This document shows positions 35,707 through 44,739 of a stretch of 64,000 bases of DNA, in pieces (the first letter of the stretch is position 1; each line of letters begins with the position of its first letter). A program made the position numbers and the translations under genes. This stretch comes from Pseudomonadota bacterium. GTDB taxonomy: Bacteria; Pseudomonadota; Gammaproteobacteria; Steroidobacterales; Steroidobacteraceae. The stretch is taken from contig JAFEDS010000022.1 in the NCBI GenBank assembly GCA_018241505.1, positions 124,001 to 188,000 of the forward strand, given 5' to 3'. The notes beneath the pieces are model-generated. The model did not search any database, was not told the DNA's origin, and saw only the letters and a list, made by a program, of their open reading frames with translations.

Positions 35707-36820
35707 GCGGGCCAGCACTGCGGCCGTGAAAGGTTTGCACGCGAGCGCCTATCGAATTCCTACCGACGGTCCCGAGTCAGACGGAACTTTCAACTGGGAC
35801 GCGACCACACTGGTAGTGGTGCACGTGGACGCTGGTGGTCGGCGCGGCATGGGCTACACGTATGCTGATGCGTCTATTGCATCATTGATTACCGGGCCGC
35901 TCATGCGCGCAGTCATGGATAGAGATGCGTTCGACATCTGCGGGTGTTGGACGGCCATGCAGCGAGCAGTGCGCAATCTCGGCCGCTCGGGGCTTGCCGC
36001 CTGCGCCATTTCTGCCATCGACACCGCGCTATGGGACTTGAAGGCCAAATTGCTGGACATCGCGCTCGCGGCCCTGCTCGGCTGCCGGCGCAGCGCCGTC
36101 CCGATCTACGGCAGCGGCGGCTTCACCAATTATTCGGACGACCAACTCCGAATGCAGTTGTCGAACTGGGCGACGCGCGACGGCTGCAAAGCCGTCAAGA
36201 TGAAAATCGGCAGCGATCCGCAGCGGGATCCCGCCAGGGTGAAGGTGGCTCGAGCGGCCATTGGCGATCGAGAGTTGTTCGTGGACGCCAACGGCGCATT
36301 CTCCACGAGCCAGGCGTTGCGCTTTGCCGCATTCGCACACGAATCGCAGGTGCGCTGGTTTGAGGAGCCCGTGAGCTCCGATGACACCAGCGGGTTGCAC
36401 CTCATGCGTGAGAATGCCCCGGCGGGAATGGAGATCGCAGCCGGGGAATACATCTACACACTCGACGATGCGCGGCGGTTGCTCGAAGGAACTGCAGTGG
36501 ACGTATTACAAGCCGACGTCACGCGCTGCGGCGGTATTACCGGTTTTCTGAATGTGAGCGCACTCTGCGAGGCGCACCACATTGACCTGTCTGGTCACTG
36601 CGCACCTGCTCTTCATCTTCATGTTGCCTGCGCTGCACCCCGGCTGCGCCACCTCGAATGGTTTCACGACCATGTGCGGATCGAACACCTGCTGTTTGAG
36701 GGCGCGCCCATTGCGCGCGAGGGTGCAATTCGCCCCGACCTCGGCCGGCCCGGTCACGGTCTCGAGTTCAAAGCGCGCGATGCCCGCGAATTCGCCGTAC
36801 CGGCAACCCAACTGCAATGA
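35699..36820 (+). CDS. Enolase-superfamily (mandelate racemase/sugar-acid dehydratase) protein
   Basis: 373 residues. The capping domain is followed by a barrel with the expected residues: Lys167-x-Lys169 (VKMKIG), metal ligands Asp196 (FVDANG), Glu222 (RWFEEP) and Glu250 (AAGEY), Asp273 and His300 (LSGHCAPALH). KxK plus a His-Asp dyad is the mandelate-racemase subgroup arrangement, which includes sugar-acid dehydratases. Cytoplasmic. Coupled to both neighbours (8-bp and 4-bp overlaps). A role in dehydrating an aldonate made by the GMC enzyme of the same operon is a reasonable inference; the specific sugar is unknown. Confidence 0.9.
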   Translation: MSERASTAAVKGLHASAYRIPTDGPESDGTFNWDATTLVVVHVDAGGRRGMGYTYADASIASLITGPLMRAVMDRDAFDICGCWTAMQRAVRNLGRSGLAACAISAIDTALWDLKAKLLDIALAALLGCRRSAVPIYGSGGFTNYSDDQLRMQLSNWATRDGCKAVKMKIGSDPQRDPARVKVARAAIGDRELFVDANGAFSTSQALRFAAFAHESQVRWFEEPVSSDDTSGLHLMRENAPAGMEIAAGEYIYTLDDARRLLEGTAVDVLQADVTRCGGITGFLNVSALCEAHHIDLSGHCAPALHLHVACAAPRLRHLEWFHDHVRIEHLLFEGAPIAREGAIRPDLGRPGHGLEFKARDAREFAVPATQLQ

Positions 36821-37626
36821 AGCAGACCACCTCCAGCGCTCGCCAGCTCAATTTGAGCGCCGCTCTCCTGGGCCTGTCCGTGTTGACGGACGCGGGCGTA
36901 GAGCACTACCGCGGCTCATTTCGGAATCGGGCAATGTATGTGCCCCTGGTGAGCGCGGCCCTGACCCTCGGTGCCAGTCTCATGGGCGCCGCCGATCCGG
37001 CGCCGAAGAGTAACCGCGTCCGGGATGCCGTCTATGCGCTGGCTGCGGTGACCGGTCTTGCGGGGCTCGGATTTCACGCCTACAACATAAGCAAACGTCC
37101 CGGTGGCTGGTCCTGGCTGAATCTCTTCTACGCGGCCCCCGTGGGCGCGCCCGGCGCCCTGGTGTTGGCTGGTCTTCTTGGGGGTGCCTCCGAATGGTTA
37201 CGCGAGTGTGATCCTCACGACGCGCAGCGTGTGGGTCGGTTGCTCGCAGCCATCAGCGCTGGCGGATTCGCCGGTAATGTTGCTGAAGTCGGCTTGTTGC
37301 ACTTCCGGGGCGCCTATCAACACCCCGCTATGTTCCTGCCAGTAAGCGTACCGCCGGTCGCCGCCGCTCTGCTGACGCGCGCTGCCCTGAAACCGCCGCA
37401 GCGCGACGGATTGCTGACGCGGACCTGGTTGAAGCTGACGGCATTACTGGGTTTGGTGGGTATTGGGTTTCACGCCCGTGGCGTTTCCCGCAACATGGGC
37501 GGCTGGCGCAACTGGAGCCAGAACATTCTGAACGGGCCGCCGCTGCCGGCTCCGCCCAGCTTCACTGCACTCGCCATTGCGGGACTGGCTGCGCTCGCGC
37601 TGCTGAAGGACCGTCCCCATGACTGA
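36817..37626 (+). CDS. Internally duplicated integral membrane protein, unknown function
   Basis: 269 residues with about eight hydrophobic segments. The two halves are tandem repeats offset by exactly 132 residues: EHYRGSFRNRAMYVPL (29-44) matches LHFRGAYQHPAMFLPV (161-176), and GFHAYNISKRPGGW (85-98) matches GFHARGVSRNMGGW (217-230). Each half keeps one His before the Arg-Gly (30, 162) and one in GFH (87, 219). I do not recognise the family. Position between dehydrogenase genes and four repeat-conserved histidines make a heme-binding or anchoring role possible, but that is speculation. Overlaps both neighbours. Confidence 0.8.
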   Translation: MKQTTSSARQLNLSAALLGLSVLTDAGVEHYRGSFRNRAMYVPLVSAALTLGASLMGAADPAPKSNRVRDAVYALAAVTGLAGLGFHAYNISKRPGGWSWLNLFYAAPVGAPGALVLAGLLGGASEWLRECDPHDAQRVGRLLAAISAGGFAGNVAEVGLLHFRGAYQHPAMFLPVSVPPVAAALLTRAALKPPQRDGLLTRTWLKLTALLGLVGIGFHARGVSRNMGGWRNWSQNILNGPPLPAPPSFTALAIAGLAALALLKDRPHD

Positions 37627-38266
37627 CCGGTATCCCGGCTATGACGTCCTCACCAAACGCAACTCCCCCTCATGGAACGATCAGACACGGCGCGTGGTGG
37701 ATGAGCGGCTGGCAATCGATCCCGGGCGCCATCGGTTCTGCAACGATTCCGAATGGCTGACACTGACGGCAATCTGTGAGCAGGTCGTACCGCAGCCGGC
37801 CGACCGGGCTCATCCTGTACCCATTGCAGCCATGCTGGATGAGAAGCTTTGCGCGAACTCCGGCGACGGCTACCGGAATGGGCGCCTTCCGTCGATGCGC
37901 GAGGCGTGGCGGCGCGGCCTGCGAGCATTTGAAGCCGAGGCACGAGAGCGGCATGGATGTGCGTTTCATCAACTCGCAGCGGCCCAACAGGTAGCGCTGT
38001 TGACCGCCGTGCAGAACGGTCAGGTCGACAGTCCTGCCTGGGGTGACATGCCGCCCGCGCTCTTCTTCACCGACCGGCTGCTGCACGACATTGTGAGCGC
38101 CTATTACGCACACCCGACCGCCTGGAATGAGATCGGTTTCGGCGGTCCCGCCAGCCCCCGCGGCTATGTGCGGTTGGATTTCGATCGCCGTGATCCGTGG
38201 GAAGCCGCTGAGGCGCGGCCCGGCAGTGAGTACCGGGCACGATCCGAAAATGCCCGCGTCGGATGA
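37619..38266 (+). CDS. Gluconate 2-dehydrogenase subunit 3-like protein
   Basis: 215 residues. The helical core (about 42-160: DSEWLTLTAICEQVVPQP, then FHQLAAAQQVALLTAV and FFTDRLLHDIVSAYYAHPTAWNEIGFGGPASPRGY) matches the small gamma subunit of FAD-dependent gluconate/glucose dehydrogenases. In those enzymes the gamma subunit carries the Tat signal and takes the flavoprotein to the periplasm; here neither Tat nor Sec signal is visible at the N-terminus. It is directly followed by, and overlaps by 17 bp, the GMC catalytic subunit, so the two form the expected pair. Confidence 0.85.
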   Translation: MTDRYPGYDVLTKRNSPSWNDQTRRVVDERLAIDPGRHRFCNDSEWLTLTAICEQVVPQPADRAHPVPIAAMLDEKLCANSGDGYRNGRLPSMREAWRRGLRAFEAEARERHGCAFHQLAAAQQVALLTAVQNGQVDSPAWGDMPPALFFTDRLLHDIVSAYYAHPTAWNEIGFGGPASPRGYVRLDFDRRDPWEAAEARPGSEYRARSENARVG

Positions 38267-39902
38267 GGCAGGCGCGCGCCCTCGCGCCATGCAAGGACGC
38301 GCGCCGGACGTCTTCAGGCGGGGCGGGTGGGTCCCGATGCGCCAATTCGGCAACGATACGGAAGTTGATTTCGCGATTGTGGGGACTGGCGCCGGCGGCG
38401 GCACACTGGCCTGCAAGCTGTCCGAATACGGCTTCTCGGTAGTGGCCCTCGATGCGGGGCCGTACTGGCGGCCTCTCGAGGACTTCGCCTCGGATGAATA
38501 CCACCAGAGCAAGCTCTACTGGAGCGACGAGCGCATTGTGGACGGCGAGAATCCGTTGCAGCTTGGTGCCAACAACTCCGGGCGCTCGGTCGGCGGCTCG
38601 ACGGTGCACTTTGCGATGGTGTCGCTGCGCTTTCGACCCGAATGGTTCCGCTCCCGCAGCCAACTCGGCTATGGCGCCGACTGGCCGCTCGACTGGCGCG
38701 AGATGTGGCGTTACTACGGAGAGGTCGAGCAGTCGCTCAAGATTTCCGGTCCCGTCACTTATCCCTGGGGTCCGCGGCGCCCGCGCTACCCTTATCGAGC
38801 GCACGAGCTGAACGCCGCCGCACTGGTTTTGGCCCGAGGCGCCGAGGCGCTCGGCATCCCCTGGACTCCAACTCCGCTCGCAACACTCTCCGCGCCTCGC
38901 GACCTGGCGCACCCCTGTGTCTACCGGGGCATGTGTGTCATCGGGTGTTCCACCAATGCCAAGCAGAGCGTGTTGGTTACCTGGCTGCCGCGTGCCCTGG
39001 CCGCGGGTGCGGAGATTCGCGACCTGGCTACGGTTGGCCGTGTAGAGCACGATCAAAGCGGCCGCGTGACGGGCGTCCACTACCACCGCGAGGGCCAATG
39101 GCAGTTTCAACGGGCCCGCCATGTCGTCGTGGCCGGTTATGCGATTGAAACGCCGCGCCTGCTGTTGAATTCAGCCACCGGCCGTTTCCCCGATGGACTG
39201 GCCAATTCCTCCGGCCTGGTCGGCCGCAATCTCATGGTGCAATCCAACCAGGCAGTGTGGGGAATCATGCAACAGGAGATCCGCTCCTACAAAGCCCCAC
39301 CGTCGCTGGCCATCACCGAGCATTGGAACTACACGGATGCCGGCAAGGATTTCTTCGGGGGCTATTGTTACATGAGCCAGGGCCCTCTGCCCATTGTCTG
39401 GGCCAACACCCAGTCGGCGAAGCGGGGACTGTGGGGCGCGCCGCTGCTGCGGGAGATGGAGAAATACAACCACCAGGTGGGGCTCAAGATTGTTGGCGAA
39501 TGCCTGCCGCAGGAGCGCAATCGAGTGACCTTGACGGACGAACGGGACGGGTTGGGTTTGCCCATACCGCGAGTCACCTTCTCGTACTGCGACAATGACC
39601 GGCGCCTCATCAAGCACTCGCTTCGCTTCATGCGCCATGCGCTGGAAGCCGTGGATGCCGGCGAGATCTGGGACGAGACCGATGACACCTGCCATCTGAA
39701 CGGCACTGCACGCATGGGTTACGACCCCGAAACGAGCGTGGTCGATGCCGACTGCCGTTCCTGGGACATTCCCAATCTCTGGATTTGCGACGGCTCAGTC
39801 TTCCCCACGGTGGGAGGCGTCAACCCGTCGCTCACCATCCAGGCCCTGGCCTGTCGCACCGCCGACCGGATCAGGCAGCTCGCCGCCCGGGGAGAGCTGT
39901 AA
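38250..39902 (+). CDS. GMC-family flavoprotein dehydrogenase (gluconate/glucose dehydrogenase alpha-like)
   Basis: 550 residues. FAD-binding Rossmann motif FAIVGTGAGGGTLACKL begins near residue 41. The C-terminal GMC signature includes CHLNGTARMG with the active-site His and GGVNPSLTIQALA with the conserved Asn. A cysteine triad CVYRGMCVIGC (Cys-x5-Cys-x3-Cys) has the spacing of the 3Fe-4S ligands in FAD glucose dehydrogenase. It oxidises a sugar or aldonate hydroxyl. There is no signal peptide and no tri-heme cytochrome partner; the pentaheme ActA gene begins 5 nt downstream. Start ATG 38250 lacks a clear ribosome site. Confidence 0.88.
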   Translation: MPASDEAGARPRAMQGRAPDVFRRGGWVPMRQFGNDTEVDFAIVGTGAGGGTLACKLSEYGFSVVALDAGPYWRPLEDFASDEYHQSKLYWSDERIVDGENPLQLGANNSGRSVGGSTVHFAMVSLRFRPEWFRSRSQLGYGADWPLDWREMWRYYGEVEQSLKISGPVTYPWGPRRPRYPYRAHELNAAALVLARGAEALGIPWTPTPLATLSAPRDLAHPCVYRGMCVIGCSTNAKQSVLVTWLPRALAAGAEIRDLATVGRVEHDQSGRVTGVHYHREGQWQFQRARHVVVAGYAIETPRLLLNSATGRFPDGLANSSGLVGRNLMVQSNQAVWGIMQQEIRSYKAPPSLAITEHWNYTDAGKDFFGGYCYMSQGPLPIVWANTQSAKRGLWGAPLLREMEKYNHQVGLKIVGECLPQERNRVTLTDERDGLGLPIPRVTFSYCDNDRRLIKHSLRFMRHALEAVDAGEIWDETDDTCHLNGTARMGYDPETSVVDADCRSWDIPNLWICDGSVFPTVGGVNPSLTIQALACRTADRIRQLAARGEL

Positions 39903-39907
39903 GTGCC

Positions 39908-40558
39908 ATGGCGCAGGTATTCGATCGCGGCACTGTGTTGGCGCTCCGGGTGGGATCCATCATCCTGCTGCTGGTTGCAGTCGCCCTGGTCTTTGCCTGG
40001 CGCTGGGGCATCGGTTATCCGCAGGCGCGAAGCGCCCCGCCTCATCAACCTCTACCGTTCAGCCATCAACATCATGTTCGTGATGACGGGATCGACTGCC
40101 GCTACTGCCACACGTCGGTGGAGAAATCAGGCTTCGCCGGCATTCCCTCGAGCGACATCTGCATGACCTGCCATTCGCAACTATTCAAGGACGTCGCCTT
40201 GTTCGAGCCGCTGCGGCAAAGCATGCGGACCGGCAACCGCCTGCATTGGACGCGGGTGCATGATCTGCCTGACTTTGTATTTTTTGATCATAGCGCACAC
40301 GTGACTCATGGCGTTCCCTGCCAGGAATGTCATGGACGCATTGACCAGATGCCGCTGACGGCACGGGTGAAAACTCTGGAGATGCGGTGGTGCCTCTCCT
40401 GTCATCGCGATCCGGGGCCTCACCTGGTAAAGCCCGGCGATGTGTTCACGATGCACACGCGAGAGCCTGCCACCCCGGCTGATCAAAAGGCACTGCTTGC
40501 GTATTACAACATTCCTGACCGGCGGCGAATGACGGATTGCTCACTATGTCACCGGTGA
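39908..40558 (+). CDS. actA: Alternative complex III subunit ActA (pentaheme cytochrome c)
   Basis: 216 residues: one N-terminal membrane anchor (about 11-33), then five heme c motifs, CRYCH (64-68), CMTCH (85-89), CQECH (138-142), CLSCH (162-166) and CSLCH (211-215). Five hemes and the single anchor are the ActA pattern. ActA takes electrons from the iron-sulfur chain of ActB and passes them to ActE or the oxidase. The last heme motif lies at the very C-terminus, and its codons overlap the actB start by 13 bp. Confidence 0.93.
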   Translation: MAQVFDRGTVLALRVGSIILLLVAVALVFAWRWGIGYPQARSAPPHQPLPFSHQHHVRDDGIDCRYCHTSVEKSGFAGIPSSDICMTCHSQLFKDVALFEPLRQSMRTGNRLHWTRVHDLPDFVFFDHSAHVTHGVPCQECHGRIDQMPLTARVKTLEMRWCLSCHRDPGPHLVKPGDVFTMHTREPATPADQKALLAYYNIPDRRRMTDCSLCHR

Positions 40559-43365
40559 CCCCGGACGAAGGATTTTCGCCGGAGCGACGGCGCCTGCTGC
40601 AGCTTCTCGCGGCTTCCGCGGCAATGGCTACTGGTGCATGCAGCGGCCCGCCACCGGAGCCGATCGTGCCGTTCGTACGCGCCCCGGAAGAGGAAATTCC
40701 GGGCAAGCCCTTGTTCTACGCTACGAGCGTATTGCTGGGCGGCTATGCCATGGGTGTCCTGGTGGAAACCAACGGTGGACGGCCCACCAAGGTCGAAGGC
40801 AATCCGCTCCACCCGGCGAGCCTGGGCGCAACCGACATGTTTTCCCAAGCGGCCGTGTTGCAGTTGTGGGACCCAGCCCGCTCGCAGGTCCCGCTGCACA
40901 ACGGCGCCGTGGCGACCTGGCCGGAGTTCCTGAATTCAATGCAGGGGCGCCTTGCCGAGCTGGACCGCTCGCAGGGTGCCGGTCTACACGTTCTGACACG
41001 TACGGTTAGCTCCCCGACCCTGCAGTGGCAAATGGACACGCTGCGCGAGATCTACCCGGGAGCGAGCTGGCACCAGTACGAGCCACTGCATCGTGACAAT
41101 GAATTGCGCGGCAGTGAGTTGGCGTTCGGGCGACCGCTGCAGACACGTTACTACCTCGATCGTGTCCGCGTGTTGCTGAGCCTCGACGACGATGTACTGA
41201 GTTGCTCTCCCTCCAGCGTTCGCTATGCGCGGGATCTCATGCGGTCGCGCAATCCTGAGCGGGGCTCCATGAGTCGACTCTATGCGTTGGAGTGCACCCC
41301 GGGGTTGCTGGGCACCAAGGCCGACCATCGGTTGGCGCTGGCGCCTGCGGATATTCGGAAGTTCATACTCCATCTGGCGCAAGCATTGGGCGTTGCGGGT
41401 GTGACGGCCGGCGCGTCGCCAGCCCCCGCGTTCGAAGCGGCGCTATTGCAGGATTTCACAGCCAACCCGGGTGACAGTGTCATTCTGCCCGGAATGCGCC
41501 TGGCCCCGGAGCTGCAGGCGCTCGTCCACGCACTCAATCATCGCCTCCAGGGTCACGGCCGCACTTTCGATCACATCGAGCCGATAGCCTACCGACCGAC
41601 ATCGAATCTGGAGTCCATCCGCGAGCTGACCCGCGCCATGAAGCAGGGCCGGGTCGAGACACTCGTCATTCTCGATGGCAATCCCGGCTATGACGCGCCG
41701 GCGGACCTGGAGTTCGCAGCGCACCTGAGCCGGGTGCCCGAATCGATTCACCTCGCATCGTATCTGGATGAAACCTCCATTCACTGCACATGGCATTTGC
41801 CGCGCGCACACGAGTTCGAACAGTGGAGCGATGGGCGCGCCTACGATGGCACAGCCAACATCATTCAGCCCGTCATTGCGCCCCTTTATGGAGGTCACTC
41901 CGCCCACGAAGTCCTGAATGTGCTGCTGCGCCGTCCAGCAACGACTGACTACGAGACGGTGCGCGAGCACTGGCGGCGGAGTTTCGATCCCGCCAGAGCC
42001 GAGGATCAATGGCGCACAGCGTTGCGCGAAGGAGTGGTCGCAGGAACCGCCGCACCGGCGGTCACTCCGCCCACTCCCAAAGTCCCCCCACTCTCGAACC
42101 CGCCCGGGGCGAGCCAGTGGGCGGCAGCTTTTGTGCCCGACCAATCGCTCCTGGATGGGCAGTTCGCCAACAACTCCTGGCTGCAGGAAATCCCGCGCTC
42201 GCTCAGCAAACTGACGTGGGACAACGCAGCGTACCTTTCCCCGCGCACCGCTGCGGCGCTGAAAGTAGCCACGGGGGATGAAATCGAGATTCACCGCGAT
42301 GGCCGCACGATCCGTGCCGGCGCATGGGTGCTGCCCGGCCAGGCCGATAACTGTCTCACGCTCCCGTTGGGTTACGGGCGCACCCACGCGGGGCCGGTGG
42401 GCAGCGGTGTTGGATTCGACGCCTACCCGCTGCGAACCTTCGACTCACCGTGGTATGCCGACATCCAGGTGCGGCGCACCGGGCGCAACTGGCTCCTCGT
42501 GACGACTCAGACTCACTCACGCATGGAAGGCCGGCACATCGTCCGCTCGGCCAATCTCGACGAGTTCACACGCAATCCTGCCTTCGCGACCGCGCAGGAG
42601 CAGGACCGCATTCCCGATCACACCTTGTACCCCGACTATCCCTATGGCAGCTATCAGTGGGGCATGGCAATCGATCTCAACGCCTGCATCGGCTGCAACG
42701 CCTGCACGATTGCCTGCCAGGCGGAAAACAACATTCCGGTGGTGGGCAAGGAGGAAGTTCAGCGGGGCCGCGAAATGCACTGGATCCGCGTAGACCGCTA
42801 CTACGATGAGCAGCCGGGACACCTGGAAACCCTGTTTCAACCCGTTCCCTGCATGCATTGCGAGCGCGCGCCGTGCGAGCTCGTATGCCCGGTGGAGGCC
42901 GCGATTCACGACTCCCAGGGACTCAATCTGCAGGTGTACAACCGCTGTGTGGGGACCCGCTTCTGTTCCAACAATTGCCCCTACAAGGTACGGCGATTCA
43001 ACTTTCTGCAATATTCAAAGCAATTCGGCGAGGCCTTCAAGGCGCTGCACAACCCGGATGTGACCGTGCGCCAGCGCGGCGTCATGGAGAAGTGTACTTA
43101 CTGCGTGCAACGCATCCAGCGCGGGCGGATCGAATCGGAGAAGCTCGGCCAGCCGCTGCAGGATGGGCAGGTCGTGACTGCCTGCCAGGCGGCTTGCCCA
43201 ACCCAGGCGATCATTTTCGGCAACATCAATGACCCGAAGTCGATGGTGCATGAAGCCAAGGCCCGTCCGCGCAACTACACGCTGCTTGCCGAGCTGAACA
43301 CTCGCCCGCGAACCACTTACCTTGCACGCATTACCAACCGCCAGGCAGGCCTGAAGGAGGTTTGA
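40546..43365 (+). CDS. actB: Alternative complex III subunit ActB (molybdopterin-like plus iron-sulfur domains)
   Basis: About 939 residues. The N-terminus has a Tat-like RRRLLQLLAASAAM followed by Gly-Ala-Cys, a possible lipobox. The first about 690 residues resemble a molybdopterin oxidoreductase that in known ActB carries no cofactor. The C-terminal part is a ferredoxin-like B subunit with four cysteine clusters: CIGCNACTIAC, CMHCERAPCELVC, CVGTRFCSNNC and CTYCVQR...CQAACP, consistent with three 4Fe-4S and one 3Fe-4S. It is the electron wire from quinol to ActA. The start at ATG 40546 is preferred over a TTG nine bases earlier. Confidence 0.93.
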   Translation: MSPVTPDEGFSPERRRLLQLLAASAAMATGACSGPPPEPIVPFVRAPEEEIPGKPLFYATSVLLGGYAMGVLVETNGGRPTKVEGNPLHPASLGATDMFSQAAVLQLWDPARSQVPLHNGAVATWPEFLNSMQGRLAELDRSQGAGLHVLTRTVSSPTLQWQMDTLREIYPGASWHQYEPLHRDNELRGSELAFGRPLQTRYYLDRVRVLLSLDDDVLSCSPSSVRYARDLMRSRNPERGSMSRLYALECTPGLLGTKADHRLALAPADIRKFILHLAQALGVAGVTAGASPAPAFEAALLQDFTANPGDSVILPGMRLAPELQALVHALNHRLQGHGRTFDHIEPIAYRPTSNLESIRELTRAMKQGRVETLVILDGNPGYDAPADLEFAAHLSRVPESIHLASYLDETSIHCTWHLPRAHEFEQWSDGRAYDGTANIIQPVIAPLYGGHSAHEVLNVLLRRPATTDYETVREHWRRSFDPARAEDQWRTALREGVVAGTAAPAVTPPTPKVPPLSNPPGASQWAAAFVPDQSLLDGQFANNSWLQEIPRSLSKLTWDNAAYLSPRTAAALKVATGDEIEIHRDGRTIRAGAWVLPGQADNCLTLPLGYGRTHAGPVGSGVGFDAYPLRTFDSPWYADIQVRRTGRNWLLVTTQTHSRMEGRHIVRSANLDEFTRNPAFATAQEQDRIPDHTLYPDYPYGSYQWGMAIDLNACIGCNACTIACQAENNIPVVGKEEVQRGREMHWIRVDRYYDEQPGHLETLFQPVPCMHCERAPCELVCPVEAAIHDSQGLNLQVYNRCVGTRFCSNNCPYKVRRFNFLQYSKQFGEAFKALHNPDVTVRQRGVMEKCTYCVQRIQRGRIESEKLGQPLQDGQVVTACQAACPTQAIIFGNINDPKSMVHEAKARPRNYTLLAELNTRPRTTYLARITNRQAGLKEV

Positions 43366-43368
43366 TTC

Positions 43369-44739
43369 GTGGCGGAGCCGACATCAGCCACCACCTCCCC
43401 GCTCGCGCCGGTGACGGTGCCGCGCAGCTATACCTACGCCACTGTTACCGACAAGATTGCCGCGATCGTGCTGGAACGGCGCTCGCGCTGGCCGTGGTTT
43501 CTCGGCTTCGGCTTTGCGTTTCTGTGGACGTTGGCATTCTTTTTTGCCTGCGGCTATTTGTTCATGCGCGGTCCCGGTATCTGGGGTGTCGACATTCCGG
43601 TTGCCTGGGGATATGCCATCGGCAACTTCGTGTGGTGGATCGGGATAGGTCATGCCGGCACCTTCATTTCCGCGATTCTATTGTTGCTGCGGCAGAAGTG
43701 GCGTACCTCAATCAATCGCTTCGCGGAGGCCATGACGCTGTTTGCCGCCGGAATCGCCGGCCTCTTTCCAGTGCTGCACCTGGGACGCCCCTGGTTCTTC
43801 TACTGGCTGGTTCCCTATCCGGATGCCATGGACTTGTGGCCGCAATGGCGCAGTCCCCTGGTGTGGGACTTCTTTGCCATCAGCACCTACCTGACGGTGT
43901 CATTGGTGTTCTGGTATGTGGGACTGATTCCAGATCTCGCGACCCTGCGCGACCGTGCCAAAACTCGCACGAGTCAGATTCTGTATGGACTGTTTGCGCT
44001 CGGCTGGCGCGGCGAGGCACGTCACTGGGCCCGGCACCAAAGCGCCTATCTGCTGCTGGCGGGCCTCGCGACGCCACTGGTCGTCTCCGTGCACAGTGTC
44101 GTGTCGCTGGACTTCGCCATCGGCAACACGCCCGGGTACCACTCGACCATCTTTCCTCCCTACTTCGTGGCCGGCGCCCTCTTTTCAGGATTCGCGATGG
44201 TCCTGACATTGGCGATTCCGTTACGTCATTTTTTCCAACTGCAGGATCTGATTACCGTGCGGCATCTCGAGAACGCCGCCAAGGTCCTGCTCGCCTGCAG
44301 CGCCTTTGTCACCTATGGCTACCTGTCCGAAACCTTCATGGCCTACTACAGCGGCGATCAGTTCGATATCTATATGATCCAGAACCGCATGATCGGACCC
44401 TATGCACCCGTGTACTGGGCGCTCATCACCTGCAATGTGCTGGCGCCGCAGATCGTCTGGTGGCGCTGGGCGCGGCGCAATGTCGTGGTTCTCTTCATTC
44501 TGAGCATTGTTGTCAACATGGGAATGTGGATGGAACGCTTCCTGATCGTGGTTTCCAGCCTGCACCGGGATTTTCTGCCGTCGGCCTGGGGCATGTTCTA
44601 TCCGACCGCCTGGGACTGGACGCATCTGCTCGGCTCGGTGGGCCTGTTCGTGGTGTTGTTCATGTTGTTCGTGCGCTTCTTGCCCGCGATTTCGATCTCG
44701 GAAGTCCGCGAAATGCTGCATGAGGAGAAGGCGCAATGA
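43369..44739 (+). CDS. actC: Alternative complex III subunit ActC (NrfD-like quinol-binding membrane protein)
   Basis: 456 residues with about ten membrane helices of the NrfD/PsrC family. It begins with GTG, with AGGAGG 8 nt upstream, the upstream sequence being the last codons of actB. Conserved-looking segments include FVWWIGIGHAGTFISAILLL and ILYGLFALGWRGEARHW. ActC provides the periplasm-side quinol oxidation site of the complex. Coupled to actD by a 4-bp overlap. A 453-codon open frame in another phase over the same DNA is a compositional shadow. Confidence 0.95.
   Translation: MAEPTSATTSPLAPVTVPRSYTYATVTDKIAAIVLERRSRWPWFLGFGFAFLWTLAFFFACGYLFMRGPGIWGVDIPVAWGYAIGNFVWWIGIGHAGTFISAILLLLRQKWRTSINRFAEAMTLFAAGIAGLFPVLHLGRPWFFYWLVPYPDAMDLWPQWRSPLVWDFFAISTYLTVSLVFWYVGLIPDLATLRDRAKTRTSQILYGLFALGWRGEARHWARHQSAYLLLAGLATPLVVSVHSVVSLDFAIGNTPGYHSTIFPPYFVAGALFSGFAMVLTLAIPLRHFFQLQDLITVRHLENAAKVLLACSAFVTYGYLSETFMAYYSGDQFDIYMIQNRMIGPYAPVYWALITCNVLAPQIVWWRWARRNVVVLFILSIVVNMGMWMERFLIVVSSLHRDFLPSAWGMFYPTAWDWTHLLGSVGLFVVLFMLFVRFLPAISISEVREMLHEEKAQ

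Noticed and set aside
43362-44723. 453-codon plus-strand open frame overlapping actC in another phase
   Set aside because: The translation is rich in Arg/Gly/Ser with no membrane pattern, while the GTG-initiated actC frame gives a clean NrfD-like protein with AGGAGG upstream.
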